Shown: positions 47,964-59,206 of the stretch, piece after piece | Numbering within the stretch: position 1 is the first letter of the stretch | Layout: the number at the start of each line of letters is the position of its first letter | NCBI RefSeq assembly: GCF_964204645.1 | Contig: NC_134031.1 | Location: forward strand, 17,109,307-17,173,306 | Length of the DNA stretch: 64,000 nt | Origin: Tubulanus polymorphus | Lineage: Eukaryota; Nemertea; Palaeonemertea; Tubulaniformes; Tubulanidae | Reading direction: 5' to 3' | Program-made: the position numbers and the translations under genes | The notes under the pieces: generated by a model | Told to the model about the DNA's origin: nothing | Databases searched by the model: none | The model's input: only the letters and a program-made list of their open reading frames with translations

Positions 47964-49793
47964 ATGTTAAATCTTTCGGGAATATTTGTGATTTCGTTGA
48001 TTGGTCTCTTTCATAAAGGTACTAAAGGTAAGTTTTAGATTTATTTCTAAACAGGCCAAGTTATATAATACAGAAAATCTTTTTATGGAAATCATCCACA
48101 ATCACTGGTCATTAAACGGGTGTTCAGATAAATGGTTTATCACGACTTGTCTTAGAAAGTGTGTAATTATTTGTTTTATCTGATTTTCGTGATCAAGGAA
48201 TTGCATCGTTAACCGACGAGGAACGTTGTACGGAAGATTTAACGTCGAGACCTAGGAATGTTTTGGCCAGACCAGTTTTAAACCAAAGCGATGCCGTTGA
48301 GCTCAATATGATTTTTGGTCTTGTTCAAATCATCGAAGTCGTAAGCTAGAAATCCACTAAAATATCCTATTTAAATCTGCTTACATTTTCTTTTGTCAAT
48401 TTCATTTTTCAATGTTTTAGAACGAACGAAAGCAAGCTATTACACTGGGATCCTACGTAGGACTGGTACGTTGAGAATCCTTATTTGAACTTCTTAATAC
48501 TGAAAGTGCAAAGGGGTCAGAATAATCTAAACATAGAAACCCAACTAACGCCAGACGTAAATAGTTAAGAATTATTGGTGATTTCAGAGTTGGACAGATA
48601 GAACGTTAACGTGGAATGCTTCCGACTATGGCGGTGTCAAAACTGTGCATATGTTCTTAAAGGATATTTGGTATCCGGATATTGTTGTTAAACTCGGGTA
48701 AGTCACAGTGATATTGACGAATGTTAAACCGATGATTTATTATCGTCCAAAAAATATCATCTTGTTTTTTGACGATGTTAAATTTCAGAATTCCAAAGAT
48801 GATCAGTTTACGAGACAACGATGAAAGCACAAAAGTTATCGTTTATTTCAATGGAACGTTATTTTGGTATCCTGCAGTTCGGCTCAGTATGAGTACACCC
48901 TTTGATATGACGTATTTTCCTTTCGATTCTCACAACGTCACAGTTGAGTTTGAAAGTTGGACTTATAGCGCAGAAGAACTTAAGATGGTCGCCATGTACG
49001 ATCGAGTGGAAACATCTTTGTTCGTTGCCAGTCAAGAATGGAATCTTGTTAAGACGTACGCATACGTGGCTGAATTTAACATACCCTCTTATCCTCGATT
49101 GGGTAGGTTTAGAGCGAAATTTCTGATCAGCAGGAAGCCGGCTTATTATGTGATAAACATCGTCATACCGCTGATCGCATTTTCCTTGCTGACGCAGATG
49201 GTTTTCTTATTGCCACCGGAATCCGGAGAGAAAATATCGTTAAGCGTAACAGTTCTCGTCACGTGTTCCGTTTTTCACTTGCTTCTCGCCGATCTGATAC
49301 CCAGAACATCGAAACCGCCGATTATAGGTATTTGATTAAGCAATTCGTTCGAATGGATCTCTCAATTACCCGTTATTCAGTATTCAGCTCTTTTGTTACA
49401 CACGGCAAAAATTCGAGCATATCATCACACAATTTTATCTTATTCTTTATTTCAGTTATCTATATTACATTTATGCTGATGATGCTGATTTTGTCGGTCA
49501 TTATCTCCGTCTGCGTTATACGCATTTCCTTCCGGAACGACTATCCCGTCCCTGATTGGTTGCGAAAGTTAGTTGACGTCATCGGTCGGAATTCCGCCGC
49601 TCGCGAGGCTCAAGGTGAAGTTCATGCAGCAGCCAAAGACTCTACTGCACCGATGACGATGACCCATGCACGAAACGACGGCCAAGCCTGGATGCGTGTC
49701 GCAAAAATGTTGGACAGATTGATGTTCATCATTTATCTTGGCGCAACTTGTTTAGTCACTGCTTGCTGTTTCATAGCATTGATGGTAAAATAG
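47964..49793 (+). CDS. nAChR-like pentameric channel subunit lacking the Cys-loop, gene 3, copy 2
   Basis: Exons 47964-48027, 48198-48340, 48421-48465, 48588-48697, 48789-49327, 49456-49793 (412 aa), matching 19886-21715, including the tandem donor and the 13-residue insertion in the M3-M4 loop. A Thr-to-Lys change just before M1 (FRAKFLIS) and Leu to Ile in M3 are specific to this copy. Upstream block TGTCCACCGTCCTTG is at 47862-47876. Confidence 0.88.
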
Positions 49794-50442
49794 ATTATGG
49801 TTGAATGTTGGTTCAATCGTTGTAGGTCAATTATCTATTTGATTCATAATCAAAGATTTATGTTCAATCTTTTCAAAATTCGTAAAGTTAAAATTCATAA
49901 TTCAAATTTCCCATCAAAGTAACGCGACGATTAGTGCGAATGGAACATCGAAATCATGATACTTCAGCGCTTGTTTTGCTTGCAGTGATCGGTTTTGTAA
50001 ACAGTAACCATTTGTAAGCTACAAAGTTGGTCTATTCGTTGCATTTCACTAAAGCCATATTTACAGTAACTCTGCAGGAGTATTTACTTGATTTTTACAC
50101 AGATTCATACAATGCACGATTCGTATTCAGATCAGCTACCAATTAAGCGACGTATGGCGGTTTGCAATAGCGCAGATTACAATAACGGATGCTATATTTG
50201 CTATAAGGCATTATATACAATCACGGAATCGCGGAATTTATGGTAATCCAGCCCATCAACTGGTTTATGAATATAGACAAGTCTTGAGCGATCGACGTTC
50301 CTTCTATAACCGCTGTTCTTAGGCGACATTATTTGTGAATTCTATATTCAATAACTCATTGCAACTTTAGTATTAATAAAAACATCAGAAAACATTCTCG
50401 TGGCGGAAATTTATCAGCTAATATCCGTAGCCTAGCAACTTA
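49794..50442. other. Convergent spacer spanning the right end of the duplication
   Basis: Shared with copy 1 up to 50154; single-copy sequence begins at 50155. The channel gene (+) and the MS4A-like gene (-) converge here. No coding segment or repeat is recognised. Confidence 0.6.
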
Positions 50443-50967
50443 TTAAGTGGCGGGTGTTGAGTAGCAGCATTTCGATCTGACAGTAGCCACGAATCCGGCA
50501 ACGATAGCTATGATGACACTACTTACGAGGTTCAAAATGTAAGCTGGACTATAATGTATACTAAAAGCAAATGACACTACAGACATTATCGAAGCCAATA
50601 CGAGCGAAAGTATTCCCATAACCGTTACTGCGATGAGCAGCCATTTCTTCGGATTCTTCGCCGCGTAGAAAGCTACGATTCCCGTTCCGATGAAAAGCGG
50701 TCCTCCCCAGAATCCGTAATGAAACGAAGTCCATTCGGACACGAAAAATCTGACGAACGCGCTCAGGAACAGAAGACAGCCGAACACGATGAGCGGGAAC
50801 GAACACGATTTAAGTCGCCCTAATCTCATTCCGGGAGGTGGGAACTGCTCCTCGACAGGTGGTACTACGATAGCTACGGTGTGGCCGGTCTTCCCGCGAG
50901 CTGGCGGCCCGTATTGCCCTCTGGGTTCAGGCGGCCGGCGCACTGGTCGATATTTTTTCTTAGGCAT
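50443..50967 (-). CDS. MS4A/CD20-like four-span membrane protein, 174 aa
   Basis: I start at MPKKKYRPVRR because TATCGTATAG, a plausible splice acceptor, ends one base upstream of that ATG. The frame continues 11 codons further but would then run through the acceptor. The N-terminus is basic and proline-rich (cytosolic). Four hydrophobic spans lie at about 57-76, 85-103, 109-137 and 143-163, and the short tail RSKCCYSTPAT has paired cysteines that could be palmitoylated. The FHYGFWGGPLFIGTGIVAFY segment across the second span fits the conserved WGG...F..G core of MS4A/CD20-like proteins. In vertebrates these act in cell-surface signalling, Ca2+ entry and chemosensing; the role here is not known. 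It is convergent with channel gene 3 of copy 2. Confidence 0.7.
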   Translation of the reverse strand: MPKKKYRPVRRPPEPRGQYGPPARGKTGHTVAIVVPPVEEQFPPPGMRLGRLKSCSFPLIVFGCLLFLSAFVRFFVSEWTSFHYGFWGGPLFIGTGIVAFYAAKNPKKWLLIAVTVMGILSLVLASIMSVVSFAFSIHYSPAYILNLVSSVIIAIVAGFVATVRSKCCYSTPAT

Positions 50968-53483
50968 CCTATACGATAGAATGGAAATAAGAATTTTCAA
51001 AGGAAATACGTCGATTATTCATTCATTTGTTCAATACATAATAAAAGAAATGTTTTTACCTTTCTTTGATTTTAGTCACAGAATTTAGTCGGTGTGAAAA
51101 TGACAGATTCCTGTATTGCAGACGCCTATGTATGAAATTCTAACCCTGGTAATATAGGTCTATGCATTAAATTCAAATGTACCAGATTGCAATGTGTTGC
51201 ATAAATTCGCACCAATTTTTAAACTTTATTTTGACATCACTATTCATGATATATATATATATATACAAGCTTTGAATTCATCAGTCAACAACGTTGCTGT
51301 ACCAGAAGGACGCTATTGATTCTGTCATTATATGGAGGATAAAAAAGTATATATATAAATATCGAAACTACAATGCTAGACTTAATGGATTGGCGTATAT
51401 CATACTTAAAATCAATTGAATTCAAAATCACAGCACATAGTGTTACGCCATTAATTGGGCCTGATAGCTGTAAAATACAGGTAATGCATAGTAGATGAAA
51501 AATATAGAGGAAACACAAGACAAGATTGTAGTTTCAAATCCCAAAATCCGGATCGAAGTATAAGAGATGAAAAGTATGGAGATTGAAGTTTCAAATACCA
51601 AAATCCGGAACGTAGTTAACGTCGTGATAAAACGCAACATATTGAAAATAATGTTTGTCCCAACGTTTCTAGTCTATGTGCATATCCCTGGTGACGGATA
51701 CTGGAAAAACGTTTCTTTCAAAATATTTGGTTTATCATTTACAAAGCAAGATCTTCCATCGCATCGCATACGAAAAAAAAACGATATTCCAATTCTGATT
51801 GCTTTTATCTGGATCACGGAGTTCTAGATTAGATTTCTATCCAAATTGAACAGCAGCAGAAAAAAGAATGGAAGAAGTACTGTATCTATGTATAACGTAC
51901 GGTATATATTTCAACAAATGAATATATATATTTTAAGTAGAACATTTATCCATAATTCATAGACGGTGTGTATTGCAAATATATAGGAGATGAGGATTGG
52001 ATTCAAATAAATCATATTTACAAAGAATATATTCGTATATACGACATGCTATTTACATAAATTAGGTTTTTTTTTCAAAAATGATTTGACATCATTGAGC
52101 TAAATGATTTGACATACAAACTTATACAATGATATTTCTGAATATTGTATAAGACCTTTGGTGTCAGTCATACTCGAAGCCATGAGTAAGACTGAGGTTC
52201 TTCTTTCCACCTTTTTGTGTAATGCAAAGAATTGCAACCTTTCCCTGATCACTATAAGTCATTCCGTGAGATTAAGCCGAATTCTATTCGTTATATTTTG
52301 ATTTATGGTGAATTTATGAATACAGAGCAAAGCCTGAAAAATTCTATACATATATTTCAAATGTTTTTTGTCAGAACACTCAATAGCTCCTTTTGAGTTT
52401 ACATAATGTTCAGAATTCATTCATTTTGTTTCATCCAACGAGTTCGGACTATTGTTTTGTGAACTTTGACGGGGAGGCATTTGAATGGAATTCATGTATT
52501 TTTCGTGTTGTTAATGTTCCTACAATAACACGAATTATCAAGGTTAAAAACTCAACGACGTAAAAAGCGACTATAAACCCAGCTGAGTTACCCCCTTTGA
52601 CCTATCTGAAGATAATGTAATGACGTTGTAAACATTGAGTAAAGGCACAGCGGGCAAGATACAAATCAAGATTCAGTGTAATTGTATCATTAAATGATTT
52701 GTATAAAACCATTAGTGAAAAATAGCTTTTTCAGTGGAGCGTTAAATAAGTAATTTGCTTTAGAAATATTCTCGAACATCGAAAAGAATATTTTGAAATG
52801 ACGATTTGCAAAAAAAAATCAATTGGTGCATCAAATAGTAGAATTGTCATTTTTGGTCATTTGATGAATTTGCGATTTCTCAGAATATGCAAAAAAGAAT
52901 ATATGTTTTGTAACAGAATGGTTGTTTTCATCGAAATTCCCCGGAATTACTGAAACGTTTCGAGTACGGTAGTTCACGGCAGGCGGCGGCGGGTGGCACG
53001 CGTTTCTGAAGCGTTAAAACGAGCATGATTCGATTCTATAAAACTATTAATCTTTGTCAAATATTCATTCGACGATAAACTAATAAACAATGTAATATAT
53101 TACATTAGAATATGGATGCCAATATGGCGGGTTCATAATTCACTACTACGTATATGTACATATAGACTCAACTGAGTTCATAAACCTGTTTGCAATTATA
53201 AGGGATTGGTTTTTAGTATAGTAGTTGGTATAAACAACACGATCGAAATTGTTTGAAAAAATTGGTAGAATATATTCATTCAATTGATATCGTAGTTTAA
53301 TTTATGTACAGGCTAGGTTGGTGTAAGGCTATGTACAGTTATCACAGATTTGCTAGTTTCTAATCCGGTTAAGTGACAATAAAAATAATAATGTAGTAGT
53401 CTATTTCTAATGCACAAACAAATACTTTTCAATCATTGAAATATGAAATTGATCCAGGAATGATTAAGACAAAATCAATTGTG
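50968..53483. other. AT-rich non-coding stretch between two minus-strand genes
   Basis: This should include the 5' part of the MS4A-like gene and the 3' UTR of the large gene starting at 57902. A minus-strand ATTAAA variant signal lies at 53296-53301 and an AATAAA at 51225-51230. A short (AT)n run is at about 51248-51265. No exon is recognisable. Confidence 0.5.
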
Positions 53484-56400
53484 TCAATCGTGAGGGGGCG
53501 AAGACGAATAGATTCCGTTTGAAACAGGTGGATGTTGACCTTTGATGGGACCTTTTTGTACGCTGTTACGTCGTTTAAAACGCAACAGTTTACGAAACTC
53601 GGAGAAGACCGTGTCCTGGTGATGTATCGTTTTGAAAACGTCCAAACACTTCTGACGAAGTCCCTCGTCGTCGGACTGATAATCCTCCTCCTCGAACAGT
53701 CGTGACATCATTTGCTCGAATTCGACAGGTTCGTCGACTGTGCGGGCAGTATCTTCGCCGTCGGTGGTGTCGTAACGAGGTTTACTGGTAGAACCGGCGG
53801 CGTTGTAGCGAGGAGTTGTACCGTCCGATAGATACCCGCCCTCCTCAGTCGCAGTGTCTTCTAAATCGCCGAAATGATCGCTAGATCGAAACACGTCGCT
53901 ATACGTCGAGTTTAATCGATCGGGTCGTATAGATCCGTTGAAACCGGAATCGAAACTGCTCGTACTTTCCAACTGACCGCTTTTCATCATTCTAGGTGAT
54001 AAAAACTCGGATTCACTGAATGTCCTATCATTAGCAGTAGGCTGAGATAATGAGGCGCGAAGCTTCGGCGCAGTTGAGCTCTGGTAAGGCTGGAACGAAG
54101 CCGCGGAACGCGGAGTCAAAGGCGGAACTCGTTTCACTGCTGTAGGTGCAACTGACGTCAGCGTCAACGGTGATGGCAGTTTCTCCGGCTTATCATCGGG
54201 CGTATCAAACTCCAACGGAGATCTATAACTTCGGAACGGAGATGGAGGCTTAGTGTCTGATAACTTAGCTTCTGCTCTGCCGGCAGGCGAAGGCCTTCGT
54301 TCGGATTTCGACGATGGAGGCGTCATCCTGGAAATAAATTGTGCATCGTCAGTTCTCCCTGTATCGATATTTACGTCCGTGCTAGATGATAACCAAAGCG
54401 GTGGTATTAAAAGCGGTGAAGATCGGTTCGATGACGTTTTACGATTACCAGGTTCGTTTGATATCCGCGATTGCGGCGAAGTTTCCGGATTTCGTTGTCG
54501 CTGCTGCTGTTGATGTTGCTGTCTCTCGCGGGCGTCTTTCTCGTCGCGTGATACGTACGATTTGAAGACCGCAGCCGTCGCGGCTGGTGCGGATGATTTT
54601 CTACTAACGCTACTATTATTTCTTCTATCAACTGTCGGTGACGCAGAAGAAGTTTTAAGCGAGTGTTCAGGTGCTGATATACGTCTATAAGGTGCTACAT
54701 AATAATCTACATCTACTGACAGCCCACCGGAGGATGATGGTGCTACTGAGTTACCATCCTCCTCCAGTGGGCCTTGCAAGTTTTTTGAATGTGTTTCGTT
54801 TGATACTTGCGTTTTTAATGGCGACGACTGTTCCGCCGTCGCCATTTCCTGCACTTGATGTTTCGTTTTTAAAATCCAATCTTCCCCGGTGAATTTTGCA
54901 ATACGTTTTTTCGACTTCGACTCGGCGATGTCTAACTGGTCGATATCGTCTGCTAGAGTATCGAACGCATTTTCGAATCCCTCGTGTTTAACGGGCAAAC
55001 TTGTTTTCGCGCTAGGTGATGGACTTAGCACTTTCGATCCGTACGTAGATGCACCGACGTCAGGCCGGTATTCGTCGGCCGATGATCTTTTAGCTCTGTT
55101 CTCCGTTTCACCGCGGCTATTTCTCTGATCACGAGCGTTCACCGGACCCGAAGTTGGATGCGCCTCTTGTCTGTGGTTTCTCAGTTTGGACACGTCTGGT
55201 TGTTGATTGGGTGTCATTTTGCGGAGACCGCGGAATACAGGCGGAGACGCCCTCGCTTCGGGAGATTGTAGTTGAGCGACCTCCCTCAGTTCCAAAGAGG
55301 ATCGATTACTACTACCGCCATCCCCAGAACCGCTGCTTGTCTTTCTACCTGTAACCGAACGAATGAATTCACTATCGTCGAATTCACTATAGTCCGGTTG
55401 AGGTGGACGTGAATGCATTCCATTGCGCCGCGTTCTCATTTGCGGCGACGACGTCATCACATCGGAGCTGGCATCGCTGATCGAAGACTCGTTGCTCCTC
55501 GGTTTAGATTTAGACATGTTCGTGTCCGGAAACACGAACACCCTTGACTCGTCGGACGTGGCCGATAGTGATTCGTCGTGGCTGTCCAAACTCTGATTAC
55601 TACCGCGTATAAATCCCGCGTGTCCTCTGTGCATACATCCCAGACCTTCGATAGACTCGCCGCGTAATGCCTTCTGAAACTGTAACCCGTCTAGTTGATC
55701 TATCACGTTACTGTGAGACCTTTCAATCGGCGTGCACGTTTCTACATCAGGCGGCGGTGCTAGTTGTCTTTTCGTTTTGCCGTAAAACTGTTTGTAAAAA
55801 TCGACGGTACTCGTTTTGCGGGTTGTTCTCGGCGATCTCGGTGGCCCTTCGGCGACGGATATCGCCCTCCTGGCAGGCGACATGGGAACATCATCCGGAG
55901 ATTTCGGGTACTCACCTCCGCTGATTTTACGCATGATGTGGAACGATTTCGCTCGTATTTTCGGAGAATTTGGCAAACTTCTCGTCATTAATGGCGACGA
56001 CGATACCATATAACCGGCGTTCTGTGAAAACTCGTTAATCTCCTTATCGATAAGCGCTTCATTTTCATCCGTATACGGTAAAATCCCGATCGGTTGGAAT
56101 ACCTGACTGGAGGTACTAGCGGATCGGCCGTTTGCATCTTCAGCATCGACTACTATCACTTCCATATATTTCAGCTGTTCGCCATCTTTAAGGTCTATAC
56201 CGATCGCATGCGGGTCGATGTTAGCCAAATCTTCCGGTTCGCTGAAAATGATTTCCGCTTTGCTCTTGCCACGTGGGTCGACGTCGACAGTTTCGTGGTG
56301 TAGTTTCTCAGCTCTGCCGTCGAAATTGCTCATTTTCGTCTTAATCGTCGGAGTTGGCCTCTCTTCGTTAACGAAAACATCGTCGTCACCGCCGCATTGC

Positions 56401-57902
56401 GCAGACGACGAACCGACGAAGTTTCCGCCACCGCTGTGGATCATATCCCCAACTGTTTCCATAACTGACGGATTTCTCAATTTCTGAACGTTTGGTTCAT
56501 CGTTGTGCTTAATAAAATGTTCTAACGTCTCCCGAAACGAAGGCGATCTACCACGACTTTCCAGTTCGCCTTCTTGTGACCGTTGTGTTTGACTAGGTTT
56601 CAGTAATCCGCCCGTTAAATTTGAATTACCGTCGTACGGCGGTACGTCATTCTTTGATTTATCAAGTGGATCACGATTCGAAGTACTGGACTGTGTAATC
56701 GTTGACCCGTCCGGTAAGTTAATCGGACCTCCATTTTGTGAATGAACCACGTTAACAACAGCTGAACGTATTAAACCTGTATCATCCCCGTCTGAGAATA
56801 CGCTATCAGTGGCGACGTCTTCACTATCATGTCGCTGTGGTAACGACCTGCGACGACCGGGCGACGGTAAATTCTGCTTGAGAAACGATTTCAACTTGTA
56901 CAACATGATGAACGTATCGAGGTGTTCTCTTTTTGTTTCGTCATCTATGCTATCTTCTGACTCGCTGCTTGCTCCGTGCATCAGTATTGATGTATGCGTA
57001 TTCGTGAATGACGGCCTTCGAGATAAACTAGTTGAACTATGATAATGTTGCCCATCGGAAATAGACGCGCGGCGCCTGTCTTTGTGGTGTCTGCTTTCTC
57101 CAGAGTCTTCTCTCTCTAATGCCTGTTTTAGTTTTTGCGCTCGGTTTTTCCTGATCTGTGACTGTGACCTTTGCACTTTCGTTTTCCGTTCACTCGAGTG
57201 TTGCGAGTCTTCCAAGTTTGGCGTTTGGCAACCGTCGCTTTCTTCGACTAACGTATCTGAATGTCCGCGGTCAGTATGGCTTTCGTGAATACCGGAGTCG
57301 TAACCACTCAAACAATCGAAACGTTTTTTGTGATAGTCATTTTGAGAATTTTCTGCTTCCGATCTAACTGACAAGTCTGATATTTGCCCAAGGTCGTCGT
57401 CGTAATGCCCACCAGACGATCGCGACTGGTGTACACCTCCAACAGCACCAGCTGATGTGGCACCACTGTCACGCGAAGCTTGGCCATGGAACGTTTCATC
57501 ATTTTCTTCAACTTCAGTATCCTCATCATCATGGCCACCCTCGTCATCATCATCATCATTCCGATGAGTTTTAGCCGGAGTTACGGTTGTTTTCTGTTTA
57601 CCATTCTTCACGTTAATCGTGAATTTCAGATCAATGGTGACTTTCTCATCGTCGCTCTTCTTCGCTTTCTTTTTCGTGTCGTCTCGCGGCTGATTGTTCA
57701 CTTTCGGTACTGTTTTGTTGCCGTTGACCTTGACGTTGATGTCCATTTTCATTTTGCCTTTCTGGTTACCGGATGCAGCGTTCACTTCTGCCGAGTAATT
57801 CCCAGTCGACCGATCTAGGTTGACTTTGCTCGGAGTGACACGCTGGTACTCATCCTTGTTCATACCAGCAGATGCGTTTCTATTGTGGCCACCTTCCGCC
57901 AT
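53484..57902 (-). CDS. Large disordered protein, 1,472 aa, single long exon
   Basis: Family not recognised. The ATG (ACAAAATGG context) lies about 30 bp inside an exon whose acceptor (GTCGTTTTAG after a T-rich tract, minus strand) ends near 57932. That leader contains an ATG-TGG-TGA minimal upstream frame. The protein is mostly low-complexity Ser/Pro/Arg/Asp sequence. Residues 51-107 have two alternating strand-like segments (MKMDINVKVNGNKTVP and KVTIDLKFTINVKNGK), and 114-137 is very acidic. DSGIHES (202-208) resembles a beta-TrCP phosphodegron. Many RRxS and SP sites suggest heavy phosphorylation. Near the C-terminus (about 1390-1450) is a likely folded helical segment (FEQMMSRLFEEEDYQSDDEG, then LDVFKTIHHQDTVFSEFRKL). 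It could be a scaffold or cytoskeletal adaptor; that is a guess from composition. Confidence 0.85.
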   Translation of the reverse strand: MAEGGHNRNASAGMNKDEYQRVTPSKVNLDRSTGNYSAEVNAASGNQKGKMKMDINVKVNGNKTVPKVNNQPRDDTKKKAKKSDDEKVTIDLKFTINVKNGKQKTTVTPAKTHRNDDDDDEGGHDDEDTEVEENDETFHGQASRDSGATSAGAVGGVHQSRSSGGHYDDDLGQISDLSVRSEAENSQNDYHKKRFDCLSGYDSGIHESHTDRGHSDTLVEESDGCQTPNLEDSQHSSERKTKVQRSQSQIRKNRAQKLKQALEREDSGESRHHKDRRRASISDGQHYHSSTSLSRRPSFTNTHTSILMHGASSESEDSIDDETKREHLDTFIMLYKLKSFLKQNLPSPGRRRSLPQRHDSEDVATDSVFSDGDDTGLIRSAVVNVVHSQNGGPINLPDGSTITQSSTSNRDPLDKSKNDVPPYDGNSNLTGGLLKPSQTQRSQEGELESRGRSPSFRETLEHFIKHNDEPNVQKLRNPSVMETVGDMIHSGGGNFVGSSSAQCGGDDDVFVNEERPTPTIKTKMSNFDGRAEKLHHETVDVDPRGKSKAEIIFSEPEDLANIDPHAIGIDLKDGEQLKYMEVIVVDAEDANGRSASTSSQVFQPIGILPYTDENEALIDKEINEFSQNAGYMVSSSPLMTRSLPNSPKIRAKSFHIMRKISGGEYPKSPDDVPMSPARRAISVAEGPPRSPRTTRKTSTVDFYKQFYGKTKRQLAPPPDVETCTPIERSHSNVIDQLDGLQFQKALRGESIEGLGCMHRGHAGFIRGSNQSLDSHDESLSATSDESRVFVFPDTNMSKSKPRSNESSISDASSDVMTSSPQMRTRRNGMHSRPPQPDYSEFDDSEFIRSVTGRKTSSGSGDGGSSNRSSLELREVAQLQSPEARASPPVFRGLRKMTPNQQPDVSKLRNHRQEAHPTSGPVNARDQRNSRGETENRAKRSSADEYRPDVGASTYGSKVLSPSPSAKTSLPVKHEGFENAFDTLADDIDQLDIAESKSKKRIAKFTGEDWILKTKHQVQEMATAEQSSPLKTQVSNETHSKNLQGPLEEDGNSVAPSSSGGLSVDVDYYVAPYRRISAPEHSLKTSSASPTVDRRNNSSVSRKSSAPAATAAVFKSYVSRDEKDARERQQHQQQQRQRNPETSPQSRISNEPGNRKTSSNRSSPLLIPPLWLSSSTDVNIDTGRTDDAQFISRMTPPSSKSERRPSPAGRAEAKLSDTKPPSPFRSYRSPLEFDTPDDKPEKLPSPLTLTSVAPTAVKRVPPLTPRSAASFQPYQSSTAPKLRASLSQPTANDRTFSESEFLSPRMMKSGQLESTSSFDSGFNGSIRPDRLNSTYSDVFRSSDHFGDLEDTATEEGGYLSDGTTPRYNAAGSTSKPRYDTTDGEDTARTVDEPVEFEQMMSRLFEEEDYQSDDEGLRQKCLDVFKTIHHQDTVFSEFRKLLRFKRRNSVQKGPIKGQHPPVSNGIYSSSPPHD

Positions 57903-58809
57903 TTTGTACCAGTTTATGGATGATCACCACATCTAAAACGACCAAAAAAAACAAACATTCACTGGTGACCAGAATTCGGTGAGATTGATTTGGATATTAT
58001 CAACTTGACCTCGATTCCCAAAATGTTGATGGCCTAATGAACCATTGGCTGAATAGTTTTTTTTTATTTTGAAGTCGCGCATAATTTCGTTCTTGGGAAA
58101 TTAATCGTTTTAGATCGTATGTCTGCATATTTCCCAGTACACACAGCGGGTATTGTATGTCTGTGCGAAATGAACTACAAAGCCTTTCTTTCTGTGCAAT
58201 AAAAAACCGCTGTTAAATATCGCACTGAAATAGATACGTTAAACTGTAAACTATATGGAAAGGACCGGTCTTGCTTTTGTTAACTATTTGACAAAAACAC
58301 TGTCGCTTGATACTTAATGTTTATAGGAATGGCATATATTTCCCATTGTATAATTTTGGTAATTGAAAAGACGGCATTATCTTCAGCATAAATCCAAAAA
58401 TGTTTGAAGGCTGATCATAATTCGAATTATTTATATTTACGTCACTGAAAAGAATAATTTTACCTACGCGAAGTCAAACGTATCGTGAGCATAACAAACG
58501 CAATCGAGTCGCCGAATAATCTATCAAAGTCACAATCTCACTACAGCCATTGGAGAGACCGAATCGTGACATACCGACGCAAAAAAACTACTTTGCCATT
58601 ATTTACTGCGCTATAAAGTATCTTAATGTGCAGGTTTTATATTCGATTCTCACAAGAAGGAATTTATTTTCCGGTAGTTACAATATGCGAATAATTCGGA
58701 AAAAATATAACATTAACGCGCACGACTTTTTTAACCCCATTTATTTTAGTCGTTAAAAGTAGATTTACTTTTTGTCTGCTTCGATCTGGCGTTGATTTCT
58801 TTATTGTAA

Positions 58810-59206
58810 CGATTAGCCTTTTTAATTATTTCAAATGTTTAGGTTTCTGATTTTTATCAAATTTGAATTCATCCTCACTGTGTTGATTTAACTCTAATAT
58901 AATTACATACCTTTCTCCAGACTCGAAGGATAATTTGATAGGCAAACATGTGACCCATTTTCGTATAGTTTCCCTTGGGAGAATAATCAAAATCAAATTA
59001 CTTAAATGATTGACCTTTCAAATTATTTCAAATTTTTAGGCGTGGGAATATCATCAAATTTGAATGCATCCTCACTTCTTTTTCACTGTCTTAATTTAAC
59101 TCTAATCGGTTTATTTTCATACCTTTCAATAGACTAGAAGGATAATTTGATCGACAAAAAATGTGACCTATTTGTTTATAGATTCACCTGAGTGAATAAT
59201 TAATTC
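58810..59206 (+). repeat. Two diverged direct repeats of about 190 bp
   Basis: Segments 58810-58996 and 59009-59206 align along their length. Shared anchors include ATCAAATTTGAAT, CATCCTCACT, TTTAACTCTAAT and GAAGGATAATTTGAT. Substitutions and small indels show the duplication is much older than the 28-kb one. Confidence 0.8.

Larger units (their letters stand above)
22077..50154. repeat. Segmental duplication, copy 2 (28.1-kb unit)
   Basis: In a tandem arrangement the unit runs from the junction at 22077 to the loss of similarity at 50154, a length of 28,078 bp. The first 4,360 bp (22077-26436) hold GOLGA2 exons 2 to about 11, whose copy-1 counterparts should lie left of the window. The rest repeats 1-22076. 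Downstream of 50154 the sequence is single-copy. Confidence 0.85.

Noticed and set aside
50968-51000. Eleven-codon N-terminal extension of the MS4A-like protein.
   Set aside because: It runs through a good acceptor (TATCGTATAG), and the basic MPKKK start fits a cytosolic N-terminus better.
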